Numbered from the stretch's first letter, positions 1 to 11,912 are shown. The stretch is DNA of 64,000 bases from Plantago ovata (GCA_028274465.1 CM051455.1:105026942-105090941); one strand, 5' to 3'. Notes: generated by a model not told the origin, from the letters alone. Numbers and translations: made by a program.

Positions 1-271
1 TATTATCAAACCAAAACTTACGTTCAATATAAAATTGACCGATGACACAATGCAAAAGATTACGTAGGATGAGTTAGTTACCATGAAAATTCGCTGGTTA
101 AGATGAATGATCTCTGATGCGTACGTCTGTGCCATCCCTTTTTTGTACTTGTTTGCTTCAGAAGAATTTTCTCCACCCGAATACAAATAAGTATGTCTCA
201 GCTTGAGGATGATAATGCTTCAGCCGGGTACAAGATTAAGATGCATTTATACACCGAGTTTGACGAATTAT
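1..271 (+). other. Left flank with a short ORF cut by element E1
   Basis: A short reading frame starts at ATG 193 and is open up to the insertion site of E1 at 271. If E1 and one copy of its 5-bp target duplication (ATTAT, 267-271 and 5884-5888) are removed, the frame continues a few codons into 5889 onward and stops, giving about 33 codons. I recognise no domain. It may be a chance frame or an exon end. Nothing else is seen in 1-192. Confidence 0.25.
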
Positions 272-1545
272 TGATGAACGCGCTGGTGTCGTGTTCCAAC
301 GCGAACGGATCAAATAAATTTGTAATTAGCCAAAGGCAATCCACAACTACAACGAAAACCGTAGTGTAGCAGTAGAATGACTCGAGTGTCGTTCTCTCAG
401 GACTATAATTAGCTTTATCAAATTTAATTTAGAATATAAAAACAACAAACATATAGCAGAGGGGTTTCTAGCAGATAATGGAGATTGGTGATAGTATGGT
501 CCTTCTTAACATAACGGGTCGATAATCATGCATAAATTCATCGGTCTTGCATAGAGATCTTTGAATCAATCTAGTGTCCTGCTGCAAATATTAAGCACTA
601 CGAAGATAATTGGTCTGACAAGTCAATCACGATTGTCCTAATGTGTTACGTGATTATTCAACACTACGTAGATAATTGGTATGATGGTCGACAAGTGTCC
701 AATTGTGCATAATAATTAATACAACATACGAGAATTTAGGCTGCAACTGATCAACTAAATAAAGTAATGACACGGAGTATAATGCGCGATATAGCCATTA
801 GCATGATTATCTTTCATTCGCTAAGAATTCACATACTACCACCAACGATAAGTTTAGCTACTCATAATAGGCATGCAATAAATAGAAATCATAGAAGAAA
901 ACATATTGAAAGATATATAAAATAAGTAGATTAAACTGTAAGATACAAGTTACCGAAGGTTGTCAATCTCCGAAGAATTGCGATCCTACGAGTTCCAATC
1001 CGCTATGAAAAAGTATCCCCTAAGCTACAGAACTCCCAGGATAGGCCCCGGGAAGTTCCTACCTAAAACTATAGAGAGAGGTGAGAAAGTAGGTCTGGAA
1101 AGATATGATTTTCGGAGAAAAACTGAGCACTATATATAGGCCCCGAAAAACCACGGGGCGGTTCGCCCCAGCTGTGCGGCGGTTCGCCCCCCAGTTTTTT
1201 CGCGGAATTCCGCATTTTCGATGCGGTTTTGGATTTCTTCCCCTTTTCGGACTCGGTTTCTGACTTCTAGTGGCCTTCTAACCTCCAGATTCGACCCCTA
1301 GACTCCAAATCCTATCTGGAAACCTTCAGATACTCCAAATAGACTTCTGGAACACCAATTCCTTGTCAACTTCAATATAATTGCCCGGAAATCTTCGAAT
1401 TTCAACCAAAACCTGTAAAATAAAATCTAAAGGGAAACGTGACACTATTCTAATAAAATGTATTAAAATATAGCTAAATTAACATAGAGGATAGCTAAAA
1501 TAGGTGAAAAAGACTCGAATGAAAGTGTAAAATACACATTCATCA
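272..1545 (-). repeat. 3' LTR of E1
   Basis: Left LTR in window coordinates, which is the 3' LTR for this minus-strand element. On the minus strand a TATA box (1131-1139) lies just downstream of a GC-rich palindromic cassette (about 1153-1194). The polypurine tract adjoins it at 1546-1557, reading TTTGGGGAGTTT on the minus strand. Confidence 0.93.
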
Positions 1546-3004
1546 AACTCCCCAAACCGAACCTTTGCTTGTCTTCAAGCAACTAAGCTAGACTCTAATA
1601 CAAAAAACATGCAAGACAGATATGAACAAATAAAATGAACTAATCTACTGAATCTACCAAATAACATATGAACAAAAACCATATAAATCAAAGCATGAAT
1701 ATAGGTTGAAGAATACCTCGATTGACTTATACACATCCACATAAGCACTTATGTCAAGACAAGATAATCTCTCGTAACATTCTCTACCTGGACCTAGTTA
1801 GTGACGACGTAATGAAGCATGCTAAGATACGAATGGTTGTCCCGTGCCTATGAAACTGAGGACTTACTGATGTTCCACCATGTCAAGACTTTTCCTCAAA
1901 AGAGGTCGAACCAGTACTGGCTCTCATCAAACGATGGGTTCCCTATAAAAGATAACACTCCCCTATTCTACCCATCTCTCAAGTAAAGTCTTAAGCTATT
2001 CACCACTTCCTGAATGGCAGGACGAGGGTGGTCTAGAACAGATGACACTCAAGACAAAAAAGATAAAAACAGAAAAACACGATTACGAACATTACAAAAA
2101 TGGAAAAGACTCAACGCTTTGCTAAACTGCTATTTGGCTTTCTTTTTGGACCCTTCTTCGCTTTTTTGGGGTCTTCTTTTTTTTTTTTTTCTTTTTTTTT
2201 TCTTTCCAGATTCTTTTTTTTTTTCTTTTTCTCTTTTTTTTTCTGGAAATTTTTCTTTCTTTTTTCGATTTTCTTTTTTTTTAAACCAGCAGTAGCATAA
2301 CAAAAAGAGAAACAAAATGACTCACACGACTTCCCCAAACCTATTCGAAAGAATAGGTTGGAGTACAAAATTTACGGAAAAGGAAAAATAGACTCACGAT
2401 ACGAAAATGAAAAACAGAAACAAGTCTAATGATGGTGTAACCCCCTCCCCAAACCTATTCGGAAGAATAGGTTATAAAGAAATGATCACACAACCTCACA
2501 CTACCTCCTTCCTAGGCATTTAGCAATCTCAAAGCATGGTGAAGACTTGTTGCCTCTTAGGTACATAATTACTCGGGAAAACAACCGTAAGACCCTAACA
2601 TGCATCATCCTAGTATAAAGGCCTTCGTGAACCGCAATAGAGAAAACACCACTAAGTGATGTCGAGACTACCATGCTTAACTAAGTGCAATACATAAATG
2701 TGACAAGCCAAGCGAGAAAAACCTCAAACAAATTCATAGAGATGAAGCATAGGATTAATGGCATAGTTAGTTGATCTACCCAATAAAAAGGTTCAAAAAA
2801 TTCGGCAATAAACTCCATATAAAACATGCAAGACTATCCTAGGAAAGCAGTAAACGTGCAAATACAATTAAAAAACAAGATACCATACTCAACATCACAA
2901 AGCCAAACAATACTTAACATCATGGTTCACATCCCATCCCCCTCATGAAACTTAAGCTAGTCCCTAGCAAAAGAGAATGAGTAAACAAAAAGTGATACTA
3001 GATG
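1546..3004 (-). other. E1 non-coding interior with long purine-rich tract
   Basis: This stretch sits between the gag remnant and the 3' LTR, where pol would lie in an autonomous element, and holds no credible gene. At 2165-2282 the plus strand is almost pure T with C, so the transcript would be nearly all purine. Reading frames there are low-complexity artefacts. A close copy of the region is in E2 (26133-27600), and a diverged part is in E4 near 58479-59050. It contains short inverted motifs around AACCTATTC/GAATAGGTT (for example 2338-2358 and 2452-2472). Confidence 0.7.
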
Positions 3005-3390
3005 TTACCGAACGGTTTGGCCTCGGCCGGCTGAGTATTCAAGAATAGACTCAAGAGTACCTCCCCACGGTGGCCGCCATTCTCTTGGTCCGATGTAGCA
3101 AAGAGTCCTAGGAAGCGTCAAAGATCTCACCATGGTGAATGGACTGGGTTGCTTTGCAGGCATATCCAATAAGGACTTCATCAATAGGAGGACATTCACT
3201 TTGACTTCATCGAGGTGCTTGTTTAGTGGTAGCTCCTGTGTATCTTGCTTGTCAAGCTTTCCACCTTGGAGGAGTAGATTCACCTCTTTGTACTTAAGAA
3301 CCTCAATAGTAACGGAAGGCTGTGGCTTTGGATTGCTACGAATGTCTGCGAGTAAAGGAACAGGGGAGCTGGGGTCATCTAGCTCACTGT
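3005..3390 (-). pseudogene. Remnant of post-gag region of E1
   Basis: A minus-strand frame (3005-3436) downstream of gag resembles, in shortened form, the region between gag and protease of E3. It keeps the stretch around EVNLLLQGGKLDKQ and a piece like KVNVLLLMKSLLDMP, which in E3 reads EVNVPLLELIQNIP. The intervening sequence and the protease are missing, so the element has an internal deletion here. The overlap with the end of gag at 3391-3436 contains the GC-rich cassette. Confidence 0.5.
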
Positions 3391-4335
3391 TCATGGGAGG
3401 CGGTTCTCCCCCCGTGCTGGGCGACTCGCCCCCCACCTCCAGGGGGCGTCGCCTTCCAATCCTTTCTCCTCTTCAAGTTCTCGAACCTCTTCTACTCCAG
3501 CACAATTCAACAAGCTGAACTCTTCCGTAAGATGCTCAGTTACTTTAACTTCTTCAACAACTTTTTCTATACGAAGGTCATCTTCAACTTGCTCGGCATG
3601 TGCAATTTCATCTTGCTTAATGATTTCTTCGACTTCAAAATACTCCTCGGATGAGCTTCCTGCTTCACCTCGATCTACTTCCTTTGCGGTGATGTGAATT
3701 GGTATGACCTCATCGGATTGTGTTGAACCTCTGGCGTACTTACGGAGGACTTCTTCTGCCTCGTCAACCGTACATTCTCCCAGACCGCCGCTCAACCGAT
3801 CCACTCTAAGTCGTTCCTCTTCACGAAGTCCACCAACGAAGCACCAAATCAACTCCCCATCTTCGAAACGGTGATGGGGGCACTCACGTTTATACATCTC
3901 AAAACGTTCGTAGGCGTCACAAAACTGCTCATACTCTCCTTGCTCGAAATATTGGATCCTATCACGTAAGGCAATCGTCTCATGATAAGGCATGAACCGC
4001 GCCAAGAACTCCTCTACTACTTGGCCCCAAGTTTTCAGCGATCCTGGTTCAAACCTTGCAATCCAACGCCTCGGCTCATACCCAAGAGCAAAAGAAAATA
4101 GTTTCCTGCATAATTTGTCCTTAGTAAACCCTTCTGCTGGAATTCTTTCTATTTCCTCCTCATAGGATCGAATGAAACTCCATGGGTCCATCCCTACTCC
4201 ATCTTCGTACCTCGGTAAGTACCTCACCATGGACTCCGTCACCTCATACCTCCTTAACTCGTCTTCCAGGTATATGGATGATCCTCTCCTCACCTGCGAG
4301 AATTGAGGTGTCATGCGAGCGCGCATGGACATCAT
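3391..4335 (-). CDS. Retrotransposon gag, lineage A (E1)
   Basis: Structural protein of a Ty3/gypsy-type element that would assemble the virus-like particle. The start is taken at ATG 4335 because it aligns with the start of the E3 gag (MMSMRARMTPQF against MTTLKARLTPTF). The reading frame is open further upstream without an ATG. The retrotransposon gag domain is recognisable from about residues 40 to 190, with the family signature around LKTWGQVVEEFLARFMPYHE and CPHHRFEDGELIWCFVGGL. The C-terminal part is acidic and likely coiled. The last residues are encoded by the GC-rich palindromic cassette (3399-3446) and then the frame stops, well short of any protease. No zinc knuckle is seen. Confidence 0.85.
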   Translation of the reverse strand: MMSMRARMTPQFSQVRRGSSIYLEDELRRYEVTESMVRYLPRYEDGVGMDPWSFIRSYEEEIERIPAEGFTKDKLCRKLFSFALGYEPRRWIARFEPGSLKTWGQVVEEFLARFMPYHETIALRDRIQYFEQGEYEQFCDAYERFEMYKRECPHHRFEDGELIWCFVGGLREEERLRVDRLSGGLGECTVDEAEEVLRKYARGSTQSDEVIPIHITAKEVDRGEAGSSSEEYFEVEEIIKQDEIAHAEQVEDDLRIEKVVEEVKVTEHLTEEFSLLNCAGVEEVRELEEEKGLEGDAPWRWGASRPARGENRLP

Positions 4336-4589
4336 ACCTGTATGTCTGTAGTAAGAGTAACTCAAAACTAAAAGTTAGTTCTATTAGCGTAATCAAACAC
4401 AATATAACCAAAAATTTCGAGAGCACAAACACGCAAGGTAACCAAGATAAGATTAGATGAATTTACTAAAGAAGATAGGAGGAAAGAAATATGGTAAGAA
4501 AGTGAAATTTTTGAGAGACAATCCAAGAGCTGTTCTGGGGGTTGAATGCTGAAAATATAAAAAAGTTAAACAGAAAAAAGGAGTATAGT

Positions 4590-4606
4590 CCCCGGAAACG
4601 GCGCCA
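4590..4606 (-). promoter_or_regulatory. Primer-binding site of E1 (tRNA-Asp)
   Basis: The plus strand here reads like the 3' end of plant tRNA-Asp (CCCCGGCAACGGCGCCA) with one mismatch, so the minus strand is complementary to that tRNA. It lies 3 nt from the 5' LTR. tRNA-Asp priming is known for Athila/Tat-type elements. Confidence 0.88.
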
Positions 4607-4609
4607 ATT

Positions 4610-5883
4610 TGATGAACGCGCTGGTGTCGTGTTCCAACACGAACGGATCAAATAAATTTGTAATTAGCCAAAGGCAATTCACAACTACAACGAAAACCGT
4701 AGTGTAGCAGTAGAATGACTCGAGTGTCGTTCTCTCAGGACTATAATTAGCTTTATCAAATTTAATTTAGAATATAAAAACAACAAACAGATAGCAGAGG
4801 GGTTTCTAGTAGATAATGGAGATTGGTGATAGTATGGTCCTTCTTAACATAACGGGTCGATAATCATGCATAAATTCCTCGGTCTTGCATAGAGATCTTT
4901 GAATCAATCTAGTGTCCTGCTGCAAATATTAAGCACTACGAAGATAATTGGTCTGACAAGTCAATCACGATTGTGCTAATGTGTTCCGCAATTATTCAAC
5001 ACTACGAAGATAATTGGTCTGATGGTCGACAAGTGTCCAATTGTGCATAATAATTAATACAACATACGAGAATTTAGGCTGCAACTGATCAACTAAATAA
5101 AGCAATGACACGGAGTATAATGCGCGATATAGCCATTAGCATGATTATCTTTCCTTCGCTAAGAATTCACATACTACCACCAACGATAAGTTTAGCTACT
5201 CATAATAGGCATGCAATCAATAGAAATCATAGAAGAAAACATATTGAAAGATATATAAAATAAGTAGATTAAACTGTAAGATACAAGTTACCGAAGGTTG
5301 TCAATCTCCGAAGAATTGCGATCCTACGAGCTCCAATCCGCTATGAAAAAGTATCCCCTAAGCTACAGAACTCCCAGGATAGGCCCCGGGAAGTTCCTAC
5401 CTAAAACTATAGAGAGAGGTGAGAAAGTAGGTCTGGAAAGATATGATTTTCGGAGAAAAACTGAGCACTATATATAGGCCCCGAAAATCCACGGGGCGGT
5501 TCGGCCCATCTGTGCGGCGGTTCGCCCCCCGGTTTTTTCACGGAATTCCACGTTTTCGATGCGGTTTTTGATTTCTTCCCCTTTTCGGACTCGGTTTCTG
5601 ACTTCTAGTGGCCTTCAAACCTCCAGATTCGACCCCTAGACTCCAAATCCTATCTGGAAACCTTCAGATACTCCAAATAGGCTTCTGGAACACCAATTCC
5701 TTGTCAACTTCAATATAATGTCCCGGAAATCTTCGAATTTCAACCAAAACCTGTAAAATAAAATCTAAAGGGAAACGTGACACTATTCTAATAAAATGTA
5801 TTAAAATATAGCTAAATTAACATAGAGGATAGCTAAAATAGGTGAAAAAGGCTCGAATGAAAGTGTAAAATACACATTCATCA
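4610..5883 (-). repeat. 5' LTR of E1
   Basis: Right LTR, the 5' LTR of this minus-strand element. Minus-strand TATA box at 5469-5477, with the GC-rich palindromic cassette at about 5491-5532 immediately upstream in transcriptional sense. Confidence 0.93.
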
Positions 5884-5888
5884 ATTAT

Positions 5889-6703
5889 TCATGGTCCACA
5901 TGAAGTCATGAGTATAAGTCCCTCCTTTACAGATGTATAACACATTGTATAGCACATTCATTCCTCATAGTATTGTTATTACTTACTTTCATGCACTCCT
6001 TACTGCCTAACTTCACGAGCCAAATTATGAATATTCCATGTCCCAATTATCAATGGGTGGACTACCTTTAGTTATGTCAGACTAGATTGCATATATTAAC
6101 ATGACAAATCACTGCATGGAGCAAGCAATAATACATACACTTGCAAATTACCTACCAAAACCATGTGCTCGGATCATCCAATCATCCCTTATTTGAAAAA
6201 TGAGTAGCATGCCAACACATGAAATTATATACAGTGAGTAGCTACGGTAAAGTTCATAGTAGTGATTTGTTTTCCAGATAATATTCTTAATGCTTAGCTA
6301 ACCACAAATGTAATATAAGTTATACCTGAAAGAAATTTATAAAATATTATGTCGTATTATACTATAAAATAATTTTTTTTATTTTAAACATATTGTATGT
6401 AATCATAAGATCCCTAGTGATTTGTGAAACACAAAGATTTTTTTCATGCAATGGATACCGAACATAGAACTATAACCGTTTACTACATTACTATACCGAG
6501 GCTTTAAACTATTGTTGTAAAATTCCTTATACAGTCATGATTATACTCGCATATAACGCTAACATACTTTTAATGTCGACTAGAACGGTCCAATGAAGTA
6601 TAAAATATGCTACGGAAACTATTATTTTTCATGCTGGGAACGGTACCATTGTTGAAATATTATGTATGTGGGTCATACTCTTTGAATCTCATGTACCTCA
6701 CAT
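5889..6703. other. Intergenic, nothing recognised
   Basis: AT-rich sequence between E1 and the first PB1-like gene. I see no gene, no terminal repeats and no clear local repeat. Confidence 0.5.
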
Positions 6704-6712
6704 CTATAAATG
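6704..6712 (+). promoter_or_regulatory. TATA box candidate of P1
   Basis: CTATAAATG about 110 bp upstream of the proposed start of P1 (6818). Confidence 0.4.
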
Positions 6713-6817
6713 TAACCCATCCTCTGATACATCCTCATCCCATACACCATTTGCATCACTTCTTCATATCGCTTAAGAACACCTTAAACAAAAATAAAGT
6801 TGCGCTTAGGAACTACA

Positions 6818-7548
6818 ATGAATGCTGTATCCGTCAACACTGGTATTTCATATATTATATATTATGTCATTTGTATGGGCTCCCATCACACATGAACTAA
6901 CTGATTCCTATGTTCCCAGGTCGTCCCCGAGAGCTTATTAGCCTGAGGTGTAACTATGGGGGGAGGATGGAGCGTCGTCCGGGCATGACTACGTCACACT
7001 ACAAGGGAGGCGATGTGGCATACATTCACAACCTCAACCCCTCTACTCTATCAATTGAAATCATTTTTCAGGCAATTTTAACTTTTATAGATGAATCTGT
7101 AAAGCCCATGCTAATATGGTATGTCGATGAAACGCTCAACTGGCCCAAAAGCTTGAAACTACTGCACTTTCCAACTGATGTGGTCTTCATGCTGGAGTAC
7201 ATGAACACATGTTCCATCAAGTGTTGCGAACTGTACATGCAGCGAGATAGTGTGGAATATGACGCCCAGGCTGGACGGGTTGCGTACGTTCTCCCTTACT
7301 TAGTGCCTCATCACCGTCCAACAAATGTTGTGAGAATGAGCTGGTGTTATACCTTGGCAAGTTCTGCTCTTTCGTCATCCCGACAAACCAGGGAGAACCT
7401 AACCGAGAACGGTGATAATGAACACGAGCGGGACAAATTGCTATGCCGAACATGGTATGTGTCTAAGTCACCAACACCAATAGGGCCTGTCTCAAAGAAT
7501 TTGGATCACCGCGGTATACCCAAGTTTGTCGGATCTCGGTTTGCATAG
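6818..7548 (+). CDS. P1: small PB1-like domain protein, two exons
   Basis: Exon 1 (6818-6842) encodes only eight residues (MNAVSVNT). A 77-bp GT-AG intron (6843-6919) splits a glycine codon. Exon 2 (6920-7548) runs to the stop, giving about 217 residues. Residues about 10-105 resemble a plant PB1 domain: a basic/GG start (LISLRCNYGGR), then YKGGDVAYIHN, and an acidic segment (TDVVFMLEYMN) where the OPCA motif should lie. The conserved basic residue is Arg here, Lys in P2 and P3. The C-terminus carries a tail almost identical in all three paralogues (KSPTPIGPVSKNLDHRG). The start is chosen because P2 has the same micro-exon (MNRSFVNS). PB1 domains mediate protein-protein pairing. A PB1-like N-terminal domain of a Mutator transposase is an alternative origin, but no transposase follows. 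Confidence 0.62.
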
Positions 7549-8075
7549 CCATACTTGTATTGCCCTGCATTTTCATTCTCCTCTTTCTGGTGCTGTATTG
7601 GAGTCTTCGTAGTCAGCTATTATCCAATTTAGAATGTAGTCTATTTTGTGATAATTTGTACCCTTCGGCCGGATGTTTATGAATAAACTTCTATATTCAT
7701 CAATAATACTCGTTTTATATATATTAACTCGTAATCATGATTTATGATTACCAAACTAATTATGTTAATATCATATACACAGGCATATATTTAATTCATT
7801 TTATATTATTTTGTAGATTGTACTTGTGATTTCTCTTCAATTAGCCGAATACACCATCTCATTATAGTGAAAATTGGTAAGTAACAAAAAAAAACAAAAT
7901 GAAAAAAAAACAAAGTAAACTTATTTTTACTGTCCATGCGTAACACTTGTCCTCTACTTAGTTGTCATGCATATAGTTGCATGTGTATATATATACCATC
8001 CCTCCATCAAACAAACCAACCTTCATTCATACTACATTCAGAATTATAACTTTGGATGTAATATTTACCCACATT
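7549..8075. other. Intergenic between P1 and P2
   Basis: AT-rich, with a probable 3' end of P1 and a candidate TATA element for P2 (TATATATATA, 7986-7995, about 80 bp before the ATG). No other feature is seen. Confidence 0.45.
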
Positions 8076-8799
8076 ATGAATCGCTCCTTTGTCAACTCAG
8101 GTTCGCTATATATGTCCGCATATAATGAATTTAGAAGTTACGAGGAATATGTGATTAACCGTGAATTTATATGCAGGTCGTCCGTGGGATCTCATCAGCC
8201 TCAAGTGTAACTTTGGGGGCCGAATGGAGTTCGAACCGAACACGCGCAAATGTATTTACAACGGAGGAGAGGTTGTCTTCATTCATAACTTGGAACGCGC
8301 TAACATGACAATTGAGACAATTTTGCAGGCAATAATGTCTTTCACGGATGAGTTTAACAGGCCAATGATCATCTGGTTTGTCGATGAGATGAAGTCGTGG
8401 CCTGCTTGCTTGCAACTCATACGCGATTTTACTGATGTGGTTGTACTGCTACAATGTATGGATGTTTCATCAATCAAATGTGGTGAGTTGTACATGCAGC
8501 GCCATTTTCTACAACAAGTCGGTCAACATATACAGTACATACTGCCTCAAGGAATACAACATCCCACAGAAGGTGAAACGGTTATGATGGCCATACTCTA
8601 TTCAATGGTCATCCCTCGTTTTCATTTGGACGATTCAAACATGGAAGAGGCAGGCGTGCTTGCTTATAATGAGCATATTCGGGAGCAAATCCTATGTCAC
8701 ACGTGGTATGTGTCGAAGTCACCCACACCAATAGGGCCAGTAAGTAAGAACTTGGATCATCGTGGTCTCCCAAAGTTCATTGGAAACCTTCTTAATTAA
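8076..8799 (+). CDS. P2: small PB1-like domain protein, two exons
   Basis: Paralogue of P1 with the same architecture. Exon 1 is 8076-8100 (MNRSFVNS plus one base), the intron is 8101-8176 (76 bp, GT-AG), and exon 2 is 8177-8799. The protein is about 215 residues. The N-terminal PB1-like motif is LISLKCNFGGR with the Lys typical of PB1 domains, followed by YNGGEVVFIHN. The acidic segment near residue 100 (TDVVVLLQCMD) is weaker than in P1 and P3. The C-terminal tail KSPTPIGPVSKNLDHRG is preserved. The frame is intact and the tail is more conserved than the middle, which suggests selection on the protein, though this is inferred by eye. It lies 1.26 kb downstream of P1 on the same strand and looks like a tandem duplicate. 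Confidence 0.62.
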
Positions 8800-10197
8800 G
8801 TGTAGTATTAGTTTGAGGTGATGTTGTAAAGTATTAGTACTTATCTTATCTTGCAAATGTTGTATCGTGCAGTGAATCATGTCGTTTTCATGTCCACCTA
8901 GACGTATCTACTTAATTGGTTATCTTAACATTAAAAATTCCCAGATCATTTGTGATAAAAAAAAATTATGTTTACTAAATATTCCCACTGCATGGCTGTC
9001 CAAAAATTGGGATCGAAAACAGAGGAATTACATATTAAAAGTGGTCATTTTGATGTATGCTTATATTGTCATATACGAACATAAATGTTTATACATATAT
9101 TTTTTGCTACGAGTCAATATTATGTTCAACAATACGCAACCTACATGCAACAACCTTATGCGTTCGGTCATATGATATTTAGAACCCACTCGTATGTTAA
9201 TTTAACTTCATATATACCGACCTTTAATCTGTCGTCCCTAACATGCTGACCAATATATAGTGTATAGAAATGTCCTTCTTCTAATTAAGTGAAATTATTG
9301 AAAGATCTTCTATTGCATGTAGTTATAAAAGAGCCATGCATGCTTCCTATAAAATATTACTAATTTTGTTGATGCAATCCCCAGCCACACACAACCATAT
9401 ATTCTTGGACATTTTGATTGTGGCAAGACTTGATAAAGTAGGAGTGGTCAATTATCACACACCATCATTTAGTCATGTTATCAGTATATTAATGCTATAC
9501 ATGCATGACTATACACGGCTTGGCAGCAATTATGAATTAGGTGATTGAGTATCTCACGTGCAACAATGTTGTAGTTCTTTATAATCTGGATAGATTTCGT
9601 ATGCTACATGCTTTCTATTGTCATCATATATCATGAAGCTTTGAGTTGTTGTCAGCATGCAAGAATAAAATCTTTCATATCATCCTTGCTTTGTGTAAAA
9701 AGCACAAACTTGGACATTGTGATGGTATTAGGACTTCATAAAGTGGAGTTGTCAACTTTCCACACATCATGATGATGTCTTGCTTTATTTATATGAGAAT
9801 AACTCTACACCACATGCATATACCCTCCATTTTGTCCTCATTGAATCTGACCACACCATCATGTTCTCATTGAATCCGAACGGCTTTGCAGCAAGACCGA
9901 TTTTCTAATTAATCAACTCGCATGCATGATGAGTATGTTGATCCAATATTCAAAGCTAGTATTCATGAATGTCATATAATAGATATTAACATATAGGACA
10001 AGTGTAGTTGTTAGATGGGTTTAACAACCAAAACAAAAATAATAAAGGAAAAAAAAATAATAAAGGAAAAATAAAAAAGAAAAACAAGTTGATACAAAAA
10101 TAATAACATAAAATTAAAAATTGCATATTCCAGACAATCTAGTACCCTTAATGAGGTGAATCTGGTATAACCGAAGCAGGAATCTTACTATAATTCA
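8800..10197. other. Intergenic with diverged internal duplication
   Basis: No credible gene. Segments around 9330-9560 and 9640-9910 share recognisable blocks in the same order (phrases such as CTTGGACATT, a purine-rich GATAAAGTAGGAGT-like stretch, ATGCAT-rich tracts and CGGCTTTGCAGCA-like words), so they appear to be an old tandem duplication of about 300 bp. Confidence 0.4.
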
Positions 10198-10481
10198 CTC
10201 CATTGTATGTCATATTTATTGCTCCCGCTGGCCCGTTTGAAATTACTTACTTTGAACTTTTCCGGCCAACGCTTTTTTACTTTGATCCATGATTAGTTTT
10301 AAACTATAATTATTGGATATTTTTTAATAAAATTATATTATGAAAATTTAGTTCCAACATTTTCATAATATGATTTCATAAAATGATGTATCATTATTGT
10401 TTAATACTATTCGACTATGAAGGTTTATAACTGTTGATGGGAAAAAGTCAAAATTGGTAAATTAAAGTGTGACGGATGGAG
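10198..10481. mobile_element. Stowaway-like MITE
   Basis: Imperfect terminal inverted repeats (left CTCCATTGTATGTCATA, right CTCCATCCGTCACACTT on the other strand) bound an AT-rich interior of about 280 bp with the poly-T/poly-A texture of Tc1/mariner-type MITEs. A TA target duplication is not certain. Confidence 0.5.
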
Positions 10482-10591
10482 CCATCAATTAATCTTGAAC
10501 CCATATAAAATATATGAATAAATGAAGGCTACAAAGTTATTCATTTATGGATTTCGTACTCCATACAACAATTAAACGTCGAACTGATCAA

Positions 10592-10602
10592 CTATAAATA
10601 TA
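10592..10602 (+). promoter_or_regulatory. TATA box candidate of M1
   Basis: CTATAAATATA about 65 bp upstream of the M1 ATG at 10664. Confidence 0.45.
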
Positions 10603-10663
10603 AGCACATACCATTCAATATAATGTTCCACACAGCACACTCAACATTGCAATCTTTAAGAAA

Positions 10664-11261
10664 ATGTCAGCTCCACCATTTGAAAACCAAGAACACTACC
10701 TTTACCCATCATGCTCTAAGTGGCCAGCCCCAATGATGAATGAATTTATTTACCAACTACTAAAGAGCATTGCTTCGTCTGACAGTCCAAGCTTTAATTA
10801 TCTAGAGTATCCAAAGCCAGAGGCTCTAGTCCGTGTGCAAGCCAAGATGAACAATGCATTCCACCCAACCAACTTTTCCAGGGATGACATTGTCATGGAT
10901 TGAACCATTTATTTGATAGGTATCAATGCTTTGGTTCGCTCAAGAATGATAGATGCATCTCACGGGATGCACGCACTAATTCGGTGAGAATATATGACAT
11001 GGATGCCTTTCAAAAGCTCGTAGAGGTGCAGTTTACTACATCCAGTCCAATCATATTCTTAATCTATTCCTAACAACTGTAATATGATTGGACCTCTTTA
11101 CTGAAACGCAGGAGGACGATCTAACCATTGCTTATGCTATTAAGGGTGACCCGGATTGGATGCATCTCCAACGTCTATTTGGGGAGTACGAGAACTACGT
11201 TGCAACCGTAATCCAAACCGCTAGACCCTACCCAATCAACCATTTTTTGTATGAGATGTGA
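10664..11261 (+). pseudogene. M1: Myb/SANT-like protein, frameshifted copy
   Basis: Exon 1 (10664-11025) and exon 2 (11112-11261, 49 codons plus stop) match intact M2 in layout. The intron (11026-11111) has GT-AG ends. Motifs in order: HYLYPSCSKW near the start, LFDRYQCFGSLKNDRCISRD, then in exon 2 GDPDWMHLQRLFGEYENY, the SANT-like C-terminal signature ending in an LFG block. Exon 1 is 362 bp where the intact family has 360, and a stop appears at 10901 in the starting frame. The matching frame continues from about 10897, so one base is lost (or two gained) there. Either a true frameshift or a sequence error. The family relates to Myb/SANT-like (Myb_DNA-bind_3) proteins common in plants and in Harbinger elements. 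Confidence 0.6.
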
Positions 11262-11912
11262 AGGGCATTTTGTCGAAACAAGGAATAAAATACATAAAAC
11301 TTAATAATAAACCCCCCCCCCCCTAAATCCACCAAATTCGTACTTCATGATCTATCACTATGTCATGGAGTTATAATTGTCGTAGTGTGGTAGTATGTGT
11401 GTTTTCACGATATTGAATGAGTGAACACAGGCTATAAGCCAGTATTCATGTATGGTAACGGTGTGTTCTTTAATTGCTACATTGAACCGTAGTAAATGCA
11501 ATTCTACCGTGTTAAGATTAATTGATTTGATCCATGTGGGATAATTATTCATTCACTGTTCAACGTAGATATTATCCATTATATTCTTCATACCCCAATA
11601 TGAATTTACCCGCATGAGTACATTTGCGAATAACAGAATATCATGCCGTGGACTTGAGAGCAGGTTTCGTCTATGCATAAGCGTATCAGAATAGTACCAC
11701 TCCTAATGCATTCAGGTCTATCTGATTCTCTACTAATAAATATATCTTAAGGTACTAATTTAGACATTCTGACTACGGTGGACTTTGTTGAGTCGTATCT
11801 CATGCACTTCATGCAACGAATAATCATTCAACCTTTTATCAAAAAGAGATGGCATTAACACATACATCCATGTTGATATTACTTTGTACAGCCATACAAT
11901 TGAAGTGCATTG
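11262..11912. other. Intergenic between convergent M1 and M2
   Basis: Contains a C10 homopolymer near 11311-11320. No gene or repeat recognised. Confidence 0.4.

Larger units (their letters stand above)
272..5883 (-). mobile_element. E1: complete non-autonomous Ty3/gypsy-type LTR retrotransposon (Athila/Tat-like)
   Basis: Two LTRs of equal length (1,274 bp) begin TGATGAA and end TTCATCA, and are flanked by a perfect 5-bp target duplication ATTAT (267-271 and 5884-5888). The primer-binding site beside the right LTR and the gag frame both place the element on the minus strand. The interior, about 3.1 kb, encodes only gag and a remnant of the following region; no reverse transcriptase, RNase H or integrase is seen. 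This fits the class of plant elements with terminal repeats and gag alone, mobilised by enzymes from autonomous relatives. By eye the two LTRs differ at roughly 25-30 positions, about 2%, so the insertion is fairly recent. Confidence 0.93.

Noticed and set aside
2014..2368. Reading frames on both strands in the T-rich tract of E1, and the equivalent in E2 (26700-26943)
   Set aside because: Low-complexity Phe/Leu or Lys/Glu strings produced by an almost pure pyrimidine run inside a retrotransposon interior. No domain and no start context.
6607..6900. 97-codon plus-strand frame overlapping exon 1 of P1
   Set aside because: It runs in a different frame from the conserved micro-exon and has no relative upstream of P2 or P3.
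9336..9548. 70-codon plus-strand frame
   Set aside because: Lies in a diverged non-coding duplication. The second copy at about 9640-9910 does not preserve the frame.
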